Below, one piece after another: positions 19,275 through 27,632 of a stretch of DNA of 64,000 nucleotides. Each line of letters opens with the position of its first letter. Position 1 is the first letter of the stretch. This DNA comes from Flavobacteriaceae bacterium PS02338 (GTDB lineage: Bacteria; Bacteroidota; Bacteroidia; Sphingobacteriales; Sphingobacteriaceae), in contig JASCOD010000004.1 in the NCBI GenBank assembly GCA_029959615.1, positions 310,001 through 374,000 of the forward strand, in the 5' to 3' direction. Below the pieces are notes generated by a model. It was not told the DNA's origin. It did not search any database and saw only the letters and a list, made by a program, of their open reading frames with translations. The position numbers and the translations under genes were made by a program.

Positions 19275-19634
19275 ATGAAGAAAAAAGTTTGGGTTGTTGA
19301 GGACGACCCTGATATTGCTGAAGTGATTTCCTTTCTTTTAACTGATGAAGGATATGAAGTAGCGCTTTTCCCAGATGCTAATAGTTTCAAGCGGAGCCTT
19401 TCGGATGCTAAAGTAGATATTATGGTGATGGATGTAATGCTGCCAGATGGTAACGGTATAGAGCTTTGCCAAGATGTGAAATCTAGTCCTGTTTTAGGAC
19501 ATGTTCCCGTACTTATGATGTCTGCAAATACAGGTTTAGCTGATCTTAATGGTTATTATCGTGCGGATGATTTTATTGCTAAACCATTCGATATCCAAGA
19601 TTTTGTGAAGAGGGTGCGTCGCTTAGAGTCTTAA
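19275..19634 (+). CDS. Single-domain response regulator (CheY-like receiver)
   Basis: A 119-residue receiver domain with no output domain. The acidic pocket is EDD (residues 9-11), the phospho-acceptor is D53 in VMDVMLPDGNG, a conserved Ser is in MMSAN, and the conserved Lys is K103 in AKPFD. It converges with a multi-PAS histidine kinase whose stop codon lies 28 bases away, which makes that kinase the obvious partner candidate. Such stand-alone receivers often act in phosphorelays or by protein-protein contact. Confidence 0.9.
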   Translation: MKKKVWVVEDDPDIAEVISFLLTDEGYEVALFPDANSFKRSLSDAKVDIMVMDVMLPDGNGIELCQDVKSSPVLGHVPVLMMSANTGLADLNGYYRADDFIAKPFDIQDFVKRVRRLES

Positions 19635-19661
19635 TTAGTAATATTTTTGAACTGCGTTGGG

Positions 19662-22271
19662 TTAGCTTTGTATGTTTAATGGTATTGCAAAACAAAATGT
19701 GGCACCCTGATTGAGCTTTGACGTAACCCAAATTCTGCCTCCCATTTGCTTAATGATTTCGGAAGAGATATATAATCCAAGCCCAAGTCCGGGGAATGTG
19801 TATTCTTTTACGCCTGATATGCGGTAGAATTGCTCAAATATTTTTTCGTGTTTATCTGGAGCTAAACCAATTCCGAAATCTTGAATACAACATTGTACTT
19901 CATCTGCAAATTTCTTGGTATGCACTACGATATGGTCTGCCTGTGGGGAGTATTTGATGGCATTGGTTAATAAGTTGACGATGACTTGTCTAATGCGTTC
20001 TCTATCTCCGTTCATCTGTTCTCCGTAAGACAGTTTTCGTTCTATATGATGATGTTCGGAAGTCAATTGTACTTCTTCGGATACTTCTTCTACTAATTTG
20101 TCGAAATCGAAACTTTCCTTGCTGAAGGCTAATTTCCCTGTATTAATTTTGGTTACATCAAGCAAATCGCTAATGAGAGCCGTAAGTCTATTGATCTGTC
20201 TGTTCATTTTTCCTATCAATTCCAGGTTTTTCTCATCGCCAGAGCGTTTAAGCATCATCTCTACTACCTGAGCGTAGGCTTTAATACTGGTTACTGGAGT
20301 TTTGAGTTCGTGACTGGCTACACCTAAAAAATTGTCTTTCTGACGTTCAAGTTCTTTTTGTTCTGTAATGTCGGTATTACTGCCGTACCATTTAATAATG
20401 TTGCCATTTTCGTCGGTTAAAGGGATGGCACGAACCAGCCACCAGCGGTAGGCTCCAAGTTTGTCCATCAAACGAAATTCTACTTCATATAGCGAACCAT
20501 TATCTAATGATTTTTTCCAGGCTTCTAGCGTTGGTTCTACATCATCTGGGTGAAGGGTTGTAATCCATTTGTCGCCAAGTGCTTGTGAAATAGGTGTGTT
20601 GCTTCTTTCTAGCCATCTTTGGTTAATAAAGTCTAGCGAACCGTCTGCAGTGGCTGTCCATACTACTGCAGGTACAGAATTAGCTAAGAACTCTAATTCC
20701 TTAACCGCTCTAGCTAGTTCAGAATTTTTGATGTTCATTGCTTGTCGGGAGCTGATTTCCGTACGTAAATCTCTCGCTATGCCAGCGATAGCTATAGGTT
20801 CTGCATTCAGTTCATCCCTAATTAAAAAAAGCTGTTTGTGGATAGGGATAATTTCGCCAGTTTGAAGATGCTTCAGTTCTAAGGTGCCCGACCATTTACC
20901 TTTACTTAGTAGTTGCTTTCTAATCTTGTTTTCCATCTCGGTGTTAGAAGCTTCCGAATGATACAAAGTAGTGGGGGCGCCACTTAATTGTTCTGGTTTG
21001 ATGCCTATAAGTCTTTGTCCTGAAGCATTAATGTAACCGGTATTACCTTTCAGATCGGTATAATTGCAAAAGTCTTCGCTAAACTCTACAATTGTTGCCA
21101 ACCGTTGAAGTTCTGTTCTGGCTTTTAGTTCTGGCCTAAGATCTCTTGCTGTAGCTCCCCTTCCAATTAGTTCACCAGTGATTGGGTTTTTAACTAAGAT
21201 ATAGTTTACTTGACAGGGGATGGTTTCTTTTGTGGTATAATGTTTAAGATAGAGGATCCCTGTCCAGCCAGTTAGATCACTTATTTTTGGGATAATTTGT
21301 TCTTGTACTCGTTGTAGTTCTTCGGGTTCGTAAAAATCAGCAGCTTTTAGTTTGCTGATGTTTGCATCTAAAGGTACGCCAAGTAGATTCCTGCCAGAAG
21401 CATTCATGTAGATTAGATTGCCTTGCATGTCCGCTATAGACATATGGTCTGCATTATAGCTCACTAAAGAAAGAAGCTGTTGTTCGCTCAGTGAGGTATT
21501 TACCTCGTTGGTGATATCTCTAGCGGTTCCGGCAAAGCGAAAGGTGATGCCGTTTGTATTTAAATATGCCCGTCCTTTGCAATGTACCCAACGTAATGTG
21601 CCGCTATCACTGCCAATAGTACGGTATCTTACATCATAGTTTGCTAACTGTTTGGGATCTATTGCGGCTTCAACGGCTTCTATTACTTTTCTCTTATCGT
21701 CTGGATGGATACAGTCAAGAACTTGATCATAAGAAATATCACTTTCACCTTCAAATCCGAATAATTGCCTACAACTCAAGTCCCAATGAACTTCTTGTGA
21801 GATAGGATTAAGTTCCCAAATGCCAATTTCTCCAGATTCTAGAGCTAAGGAAAGTCTTTCTCTTGTCTCGGAAAGTTCTTGTTGAGCTCTAACTAACTGA
21901 GTAACATCGATAGCGCTATGAATAATCGCCTTCGTTTTTCCGTCAGCTCCTAAAATTGGGCGGTAGGTATAATTGAAATAGAATGTTTGTAGTTTGCCGT
22001 CAATTATTAATTGGGCACTGTCGTGTTCGGCATGATGGGTAACCCCAGTATCATATACCTGTTGTAATAAGCCGATAAAAGGTTGTCCATTTAATTCTGG
22101 AATTCCTTCTGACATTGGTTTGCCTAAAATGCTTTCATCTTTGCCCCAAAAGGCCAGCATCTGCTCATTTGCGGCAGTAATTATGATATCACGGGTATGA
22201 TAAATTGCCGTAGCTGAAGGTGAGGCTTTAATAAGCTCATCAAATTGATGCTGCTGCTCGTTTGGAACCAT
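19662..22271 (-). CDS. Multi-PAS sensor histidine kinase, cytoplasmic
   Basis: An 869-residue kinase with no signal peptide or transmembrane segment. Five consecutive PAS/PAC modules occupy roughly residues 8-130, 137-258, 262-380, 385-505 and 525-645. A HisKA domain follows with phospho-acceptor H654 in VASHELKTPV. The HATPase domain has an N box (NLLTNAIKYS), G1 (DFGIGL), F box (FEQFYR) and G2 (GLGLGLY). PAS modules sense small ligands, light or redox state, but no cofactor-binding residues could be assigned. Its neighbour is a convergent single-domain response regulator. A hairpin and a 42-bp repeat array lie upstream. Confidence 0.93.
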   Translation of the reverse strand: MVPNEQQHQFDELIKASPSATAIYHTRDIIITAANEQMLAFWGKDESILGKPMSEGIPELNGQPFIGLLQQVYDTGVTHHAEHDSAQLIIDGKLQTFYFNYTYRPILGADGKTKAIIHSAIDVTQLVRAQQELSETRERLSLALESGEIGIWELNPISQEVHWDLSCRQLFGFEGESDISYDQVLDCIHPDDKRKVIEAVEAAIDPKQLANYDVRYRTIGSDSGTLRWVHCKGRAYLNTNGITFRFAGTARDITNEVNTSLSEQQLLSLVSYNADHMSIADMQGNLIYMNASGRNLLGVPLDANISKLKAADFYEPEELQRVQEQIIPKISDLTGWTGILYLKHYTTKETIPCQVNYILVKNPITGELIGRGATARDLRPELKARTELQRLATIVEFSEDFCNYTDLKGNTGYINASGQRLIGIKPEQLSGAPTTLYHSEASNTEMENKIRKQLLSKGKWSGTLELKHLQTGEIIPIHKQLFLIRDELNAEPIAIAGIARDLRTEISSRQAMNIKNSELARAVKELEFLANSVPAVVWTATADGSLDFINQRWLERSNTPISQALGDKWITTLHPDDVEPTLEAWKKSLDNGSLYEVEFRLMDKLGAYRWWLVRAIPLTDENGNIIKWYGSNTDITEQKELERQKDNFLGVASHELKTPVTSIKAYAQVVEMMLKRSGDEKNLELIGKMNRQINRLTALISDLLDVTKINTGKLAFSKESFDFDKLVEEVSEEVQLTSEHHHIERKLSYGEQMNGDRERIRQVIVNLLTNAIKYSPQADHIVVHTKKFADEVQCCIQDFGIGLAPDKHEKIFEQFYRISGVKEYTFPGLGLGLYISSEIIKQMGGRIWVTSKLNQGATFCFAIPLNIQS

Positions 22272-22363
22272 AGAATTAAAAAAAACTAAGATAGGAAATC
22301 CACTGTAATGGGCAAGGGACTGTTCAGTAAACTGTGTCTTTGATTAACTCTTTTAGCAGAGAG

Positions 22364-22396
22364 AGGTTTACGAAGTTCTAAAAACTTCATAAACCT
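22364..22396. repeat. Inverted repeat upstream of the PAS kinase
   Basis: AGGTTTACGAAGTT and AACTTCATAAACCT pair over 14 positions with one mismatch and a 5-base loop. It directly precedes the 42-bp tandem array, with 6 bases between. Confidence 0.65.
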
Positions 22397-22402
22397 GAAA
22401 AG

Positions 22403-22802
22403 GAGCTAGTGTTTTCTACCTTTTAGGTAGGATGTTGAACCTCAGAGCTAGGATTTTCTAGCTTTTGGGTAGGGTATTGAACCTCAGAGCTAGGACTTTC
22501 TACCTTTTAGGCAGGATGTTGAACCTCAGAGCTAGGACTTTCTACCTTTTAGGCAGGATGTTGAACCTCTGGGCTAGAACTTTCTGTCTTTTAGGTGGGA
22601 TGTTGAACCTCAGAGCTAGAATTTTCTAGCTTTTGGGTAGGATATTGAACCTCAGAGCTAGGATTTTCTACCTTTTAGGTAGGATGTTGAACCTCGGGGC
22701 TAGGATTTTCTATCTTTTAGGCAGGATGTTGAACCTCGGAGCTAGAGCTTTCTACCTTTTAGGTAGGGTATTGAGCCTTTGAGCTAGAACTTTCTAGCTT
22801 TG
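22403..22802. repeat. Tandem array of about 9.5 imperfect 42-bp units
   Basis: Nine full units and one half unit start at 22403 and then every 42 bases (last at 22781). Each unit begins GAGCTAG or GGGCTAG, has a core TTTCTACCTTTTAGGTAGG with an internal inverted repeat CTACC / GGTAG, and ends GTTGAACCTC. Units differ mostly by A/G and C/T changes, and there are no length changes. All six frames contain stops in the unit consensus, so it is not a coding repeat despite the length being a multiple of three. There are no unique spacers, which excludes a CRISPR array. Function unknown. Confidence 0.93.
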
Positions 22803-22827
22803 TTTAACTTGGGTTGTGTATTAAAAA

Positions 22828-22865
22828 AGGAAGCTACTTCAAATCTGAAGTAGCCTCTTTTTGAT
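22828..22865. terminator. Terminator after the Gfo/Idh operon
   Basis: GCTACTTCA and TGAAGTAGC form a 9-bp stem with an AATC loop, extended by A/G-rich and T-rich flanks. It lies 8 bases past the stop of the minus-strand oxidoreductase gene and should end the leftward catabolic operon. Confidence 0.85.
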
Positions 22866-22872
22866 AGGTTCG

Positions 22873-24261
22873 CTATACCTTGATGTCCATGATTTTGCCT
22901 TTCTTTCGGCTCTCTTCGGCCATAAAACCCATTAAATGACTCTCGATAGAATCGTCTATGGTAGAAGTAAGGAGCTTAGGGTTTTGCTGACTAACTGCAT
23001 TTACAAAATCTCTGGTCAATAACCAGTCGCCACCTCCGTGTCCGTGATCTTCATAACCTTTTACATCTTGGGCTTCGGGTATGAATTTGGTTTCTTTTCT
23101 TGTCCTGAAATCGTTATGTACTAGTTCTTTCATATCACCAACCAAATCACCCATAGAACCCATTATTCTGGTTCTTCTACCATGATAAGAAGTGAACGCT
23201 TCCATAGAGAAACTGGCAGTTACGCTATCCCCAAATTGGATACTGGTTACATAATGATCTGGTTGGTCGTTATCCATGCGATAAACACAGCGGCCATAAT
23301 TACTGGTTTTCAGTTTTTCTAAAATGTAATCCCTACGATTTGGAATGTTATCAGGAACATCTAACACGGATAAGAAATGTGTTTGTCTATCCGCATATTC
23401 CTTAACAGCAGAATAAGCACATTCTCGCTCTACGCTGCAGGTTATACATCTGTCGCTACTTCCCGCCGGAGCATTCTCTTTTCGGAACCATTTTAAATCG
23501 CCCATAGCGACAATTTTTTTACTAGGCTTGTTGATTACCCATTTGATGATGTCTAAATCGTGGCAAGATTTGGCCAGAATAATCGGCGTGGTTTCCTTAG
23601 AGTTGTGCCAGTTTCCACGAACATAAGAGTGCGACATGTGGATGTGTTCGATCGGCTCAAAATGTTGTACACTCACTACTTCTCCAATAGCACCTTTTTC
23701 GATTAATTCTTTCATTTTGATGAAATAGGGAGCGTATCTCAAGACATGGCAAACGGCTACAATTCTTTTGTTTTTCTTAGCAAGCGCCAAAATATCTCTG
23801 CACTCTTTTTCGGTGGGTGCAATAGGTTTTTCTAAAAGGATGTCGTAGCCCATAGCCAAAGCTTTCATACAAGGTCCGTAGTGTAGGTTGTCTGGGGTAG
23901 AAATAATAATGGCATCGGCAAATTTTGGTCTTTTAAACACATCCTCCCAAGTATTAAATCTGTTTTCTTGTGGAATAGAGTGGATTTGCGCATATCTATC
24001 GTTTCTAAAAGCAATTGGTTCTGCTACACCTACAATTTTTAGATCATTGGGTGTGATTTCTGCATAAGTACCGTATACCATTCCTCTATTTCCGGCACCT
24101 AACGTAATTGCTGTAACTGCCTTTTTAATTGGTTTATGCAGTGGGTTTTGCCCAATTTTATAACGATAGGTATTTTTATCAACCTTGGCTAAAAGGTCGG
24201 AACTAATTACTGTGGCTCCCAAGCTTAGCGTTAAAGTTTTTAAAAGATTTCTTCTGTTCAT
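22873..24261 (-). CDS. Gfo/Idh/MocA-family oxidoreductase with Tat-like leader
   Basis: A 462-residue NAD(P)-dependent sugar or cyclitol oxidoreductase. Residues 1-26 start MNRRNLLKTLTLSLGATV, a twin-arginine-like leader, so it may act in the periplasm. The Rossmann part contains ITLGAGNRGM near residue 50, IISTPDNLHYG, and the family signature EKPIAPTEKEC with the conserved Lys. The C-terminal domain includes a CITCSVERECAY cysteine cluster of unclear role. It is the last gene of a five-gene leftward operon with an aldolase, an epimerase-like protein, an Nramp-like carrier and a PQQ-type dehydrogenase. Its substrate is probably a sugar acid or oxidised sugar derived from the same glycan (inference). 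Confidence 0.85.
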   Translation of the reverse strand: MNRRNLLKTLTLSLGATVISSDLLAKVDKNTYRYKIGQNPLHKPIKKAVTAITLGAGNRGMVYGTYAEITPNDLKIVGVAEPIAFRNDRYAQIHSIPQENRFNTWEDVFKRPKFADAIIISTPDNLHYGPCMKALAMGYDILLEKPIAPTEKECRDILALAKKNKRIVAVCHVLRYAPYFIKMKELIEKGAIGEVVSVQHFEPIEHIHMSHSYVRGNWHNSKETTPIILAKSCHDLDIIKWVINKPSKKIVAMGDLKWFRKENAPAGSSDRCITCSVERECAYSAVKEYADRQTHFLSVLDVPDNIPNRRDYILEKLKTSNYGRCVYRMDNDQPDHYVTSIQFGDSVTASFSMEAFTSYHGRRTRIMGSMGDLVGDMKELVHNDFRTRKETKFIPEAQDVKGYEDHGHGGGDWLLTRDFVNAVSQQNPKLLTSTIDDSIESHLMGFMAEESRKKGKIMDIKV

Positions 24262-24305
24262 TTTGTTAGTGTTTAGGTTGTGTGTTTACTGAACAAGCTA
24301 GTTTT

Positions 24306-25376
24306 TTAACTTGTGATTTTAGATCTTTCGCTTAAGAACGTTTTTACAAATTCATCATCGTTTAATTGCGGGTAGTCATGATAGATTCGGTCTATCTCCT
24401 CGTTTTGTCCCTGAGAAAGACTTTCTTTTGGACTAATGCACCAAATTCCTTTCATCAATCCTTGTCTGCGTAATACCTCATGAATACCAGAGATGCAGCC
24501 ATGAAAATCATGTGAAGGATCAAATAAAGCGGCATTGCTATCGGTTACTGCAATGTTGTGGCTCAATAGCTCGGCAATAAATGCGCTGGGTTGCAGTTTG
24601 TACTTTTTGATTTTCTCTAATAGCTCAACTGCTTTAGTTGTCCAAACTGCCCAATGTCCTAAAAGACCGCCTCTAAAATTGATTTCAGTTTGCCCTTCTG
24701 TAGTAGAAAAGCGATAGGTGGTTAGCAAGTCGTTCACGATATTGTCATCGTTGCCTGTGTACATGGCTACTTCATGTCTTCTGCTCGAATTAGCTAAAGC
24801 ACGCATCACGTCTAAGGTTTGGTACCTGTTGAAGGATGCACATTTGATGGCTTCTACATTTTCGATCTCCACAAACTTCGACCAAAAATCGTAAGAGAAA
24901 ATTCTGCCACCTACAGAGGGTTGTAAATAAAACCCGAAAACTGGGATTATTTGAGCAACTTTACTTACGCGTTCAAGAATGGCTTCTTCCGACCATCCTT
25001 GTAGTCCGCCCATGCTTAGCAAGCCCATATCGTAGCCGTGTTTTACTGCTATTTTAGCTTCGTTTACTGCTTGTTCTGTTGGGCCGCAAATTCCGCAAAC
25101 TTTAATAAATGGTCTGTTGAGGTTGGCTTTGGTGATTTCTTCGCTGGCCAATTCTATTACCTTTTCAAACAGATTTACTTCAGGCTCTCTGATTTCGAAT
25201 TGGGTAGAGTGTACGGCGATAGCGATACCGCCGGCACCTGAGTTGATATAGTATTGTGTTAATAAACGTTGGTGATGTTCGTCTAACGTTCTGTCTTTAT
25301 TCAGTGCTAAAGGGTGTGCGGGTATTACTGTCCCTTGCATTAAATGTGCTTTCAGCTCTTGCGATAGCTTATTCAT
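24306..25376 (-). CDS. Dihydrodipicolinate synthase-family (DapA-like) aldolase
   Basis: A 356-residue TIM-barrel class I aldolase of the DapA/NanA superfamily. The Schiff-base lysine is K178 in EAIKCASFN and the accessory Tyr is Y150 in FGFYLQP. It is longer than the usual 290-300 residues, with an extended C-terminus. In catabolic clusters such proteins cleave or dehydrate 2-keto-3-deoxy sugar acids rather than make dihydrodipicolinate. The start codon shares one base with the stop of the upstream epimerase-like gene, so translation is probably coupled. The substrate is not known. Confidence 0.85.
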   Translation of the reverse strand: MNKLSQELKAHLMQGTVIPAHPLALNKDRTLDEHHQRLLTQYYINSGAGGIAIAVHSTQFEIREPEVNLFEKVIELASEEITKANLNRPFIKVCGICGPTEQAVNEAKIAVKHGYDMGLLSMGGLQGWSEEAILERVSKVAQIIPVFGFYLQPSVGGRIFSYDFWSKFVEIENVEAIKCASFNRYQTLDVMRALANSSRRHEVAMYTGNDDNIVNDLLTTYRFSTTEGQTEINFRGGLLGHWAVWTTKAVELLEKIKKYKLQPSAFIAELLSHNIAVTDSNAALFDPSHDFHGCISGIHEVLRRQGLMKGIWCISPKESLSQGQNEEIDRIYHDYPQLNDDEFVKTFLSERSKITS

Positions 25377-26395
25377 TAAAATTTTCCTCCTCTCTCTTGA
25401 AAATGGGTGTCTTTATTCCAGAGTTCGCCTCCGTTTAAAATCCAGTTGGCGGTATGTTCAATAGCTTCTCTAATGGTGGTTTTCGGATAGCCAAATAACC
25501 GATGACATTCTGATGCGTTGTTTAATAGTGCGGTATCAGCTCCCGATCCAGTAAATTGAGGTGTTTTATTCAATAACAAGCCAAACTGTTCTGCTATCCA
25601 TTTGGTAGATAAAATTTCTGGGCCGGTAACATTAAGCGTTTTTGCAGGCGTGCTGCAATGTAGCAATGATCTGATGGCAATTTCATTTGCATCGCCTTGC
25701 CAAATCACGTTTACATTTTGGGTGGTGAGATCTACAGGCCTTTCTGCGTTTACGGCCTTGGCAATTTCTATCAGAACGCCATATCTAAAATCAACTGCAT
25801 AATTAAGTCTGTAGATCAGCATTGGAGTATTGTTCTTTTTAGAAAAATATTCGAAAATCCTTTCCCTACCCAAGCAAGACTGTGCGTATTCGCCTATTGG
25901 CTCTGGCGATTGCTCTTCGGATACGCCACCTTCTTTGATGGGTACAAATGGTAATACGTTTCCAGATGAAAAAGCAACAATTTTAGAATTTTTGAAGTGC
26001 GATGAAACAAGTCCTGGAAGGTAAGCGTTCATTGCCCAAGTAAAGTCTTCATTTCCTGTTGTGCCAAATTTGTGCCCAGCTAAGTAAATGATATTTGGCA
26101 CTTGCGGAAGTTTTTTTAAATCTTCTTCGTTAAGTAAATCACAGGCTATAGTTTGGATACCATCGCTTTCTAGTTCCTCCCGCAATCCTCCAGATGAGAA
26201 CCTTGATACGCCAATCACTTTCTTCTCAATTCCTGCGGCTTTTAATGCTTTTACGGTTAGTTTGGCCATGCTAGGTCCCATCTTTCCGCCAATTCCTAAA
26301 AACATGATGTCGCCATCTATTTTTTTGATGTCTTCGATCAAACTACTCGAAGGAGCCAAAAGTGTGTCTTCAAATTCTTTTAAATTCAGGTTCAT
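25376..26395 (-). CDS. NAD-dependent epimerase/dehydratase-like protein
   Basis: A 339-residue extended-SDR protein. It shows a Gly-rich dinucleotide motif (LGIGGKMGPSMA), the NIIYLAGHKFG segment, and SSGNVLPF before the catalytic region. The usual YxxxK pair is altered: the tyrosine is present in GEYAQSCLGRER but the position of the lysine is cysteine. This suggests changed or lost catalysis, or a family variant. A second half with NVTGPEILSTKWIAEQFG is typical of sugar epimerases. It overlaps the DapA-like gene by one base and follows the Nramp-like gene by 7 bases. Confidence 0.8.
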   Translation of the reverse strand: MNLNLKEFEDTLLAPSSSLIEDIKKIDGDIMFLGIGGKMGPSMAKLTVKALKAAGIEKKVIGVSRFSSGGLREELESDGIQTIACDLLNEEDLKKLPQVPNIIYLAGHKFGTTGNEDFTWAMNAYLPGLVSSHFKNSKIVAFSSGNVLPFVPIKEGGVSEEQSPEPIGEYAQSCLGRERIFEYFSKKNNTPMLIYRLNYAVDFRYGVLIEIAKAVNAERPVDLTTQNVNVIWQGDANEIAIRSLLHCSTPAKTLNVTGPEILSTKWIAEQFGLLLNKTPQFTGSGADTALLNNASECHRLFGYPKTTIREAIEHTANWILNGGELWNKDTHFQERGGKF

Positions 26396-26402
26396 GTGTT
26401 GT

Positions 26403-27632
26403 TTATTTTAATAAGGTGATTAGGTTGCTGATGGCTAAGCCGATTAATAGGAGTAGGCCTAGCGCTCCCCAAACTTTGGTAATAGGTTTGTTTACGTGTT
26501 CTTTCATGATTTCTTTGTCGTTGGCGATTAAAAACATCACAACGGCAATAAATGGAACAAGGAAGATGGTAATGCTTTGTGCTAATACGATTAATTCTAG
26601 TGGCATTTTGCCAAAGCATAATGCGATAATGGCTCCGAAAATCATCACTAGAGAGATGAAGAATTTCACCATGCGATGATTTAGATCGTTCCCATATTTA
26701 AAGGTGTCGCCAAGTAAAGAGCCACCTAAAACAGCGTTTCCGATTAATGATGAAAAGGAGGCTCCAAATAAGCCGACAAAAAATATAGCTTTAGCACTTG
26801 GTCCAAGTAGTGGTTCTAGCGCTTTACCCATTTCTGCTGCGGAGTTTACTTGAATGTGTTGTGGGTATAACGTGTTGGCTGCGCAAACCAATACAGCCAT
26901 ACTCATAACGCCTAAAAGCAGTGTGCCTGCTTGACTGCCTCTCAGGGTGTCTTTTGCACTATGCCCATTAGCCTTTTTTTTGCTGTTTTGAACTAGGTAA
27001 GCTTGGTATAATGCGCCTACGATAGAAAAACAAGACGCAGTAAAGGCGATTACTAGGCCGATAGAACCATCGGGGATGCTTGGAATAAAACCCTTAGCTA
27101 ACTCGGACAGAGGCGGAGGTACCATGATGGCGGTAGTTAGGAAAGAAAATAGCTTTAATATGATTAGGGCAATCATCAATTTTTCAAAGATGTTGTAAAA
27201 AGACCTAAAGAATAGGAGTGATATTCCAATGAGGTTAAAAACCACAATCCAAATTTTAGGACTGGTATTGGTGGCTTCTGAAGCAGATAAAGATACGCCT
27301 GTCGAATTTCCTGATTGAAAGGAAACAGCAACCAGAAAAATGCCTAATCCGATAATTACAGAAGTGATTTTACCATATTTCTTTCTAATTAGGGTAAGGA
27401 TGGTCTCATCAGAAGCCAGGCCAATTCTGGCCGACATCTTTGAATAGATCATCATAAAGAAGATGGCGACAACAATTACCCAGATTAAACTGAAACCATA
27501 GTCTGCTCCCATTTTGGAAGTGATGGTCATTTTGCTTGGTCCGAAAATTAGGGAGGCGGTAATGATGCCTGGTCCTAAAATTGCAAGCGTATTTTTTAGA
27601 AAGCTTTTTTTGCCTTGGTTAGTGGTCTCCAT
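26403..27632 (-). CDS. Nramp-superfamily membrane transporter lacking the metal-site motifs
   Basis: A 409-residue protein with about 11 hydrophobic segments and the LeuT/Nramp layout, starting with the conserved LGPGIITAS. In metal-transporting Nramp proteins TM1 carries DPGN and TM6 carries MPH. Here the TM1 position reads GPSK and the TM6 region reads SIVGALYQ, so the metal-binding Asp, Asn and Met are absent. It is probably not a Mn/Fe importer. Its place in a sugar-acid operon suggests an organic or other cation substrate (inference). It directly abuts the PQQ-type dehydrogenase gene without spacer. Confidence 0.82.
   Translation of the reverse strand: METTNQGKKSFLKNTLAILGPGIITASLIFGPSKMTITSKMGADYGFSLIWVIVVAIFFMMIYSKMSARIGLASDETILTLIRKKYGKITSVIIGLGIFLVAVSFQSGNSTGVSLSASEATNTSPKIWIVVFNLIGISLLFFRSFYNIFEKLMIALIILKLFSFLTTAIMVPPPLSELAKGFIPSIPDGSIGLVIAFTASCFSIVGALYQAYLVQNSKKKANGHSAKDTLRGSQAGTLLLGVMSMAVLVCAANTLYPQHIQVNSAAEMGKALEPLLGPSAKAIFFVGLFGASFSSLIGNAVLGGSLLGDTFKYGNDLNHRMVKFFISLVMIFGAIIALCFGKMPLELIVLAQSITIFLVPFIAVVMFLIANDKEIMKEHVNKPITKVWGALGLLLLIGLAISNLITLLK

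Noticed and set aside
22403..22802. CRISPR array
   Set aside because: Units follow each other directly with no unique spacers, repeats are imperfect, and no cas genes are near.
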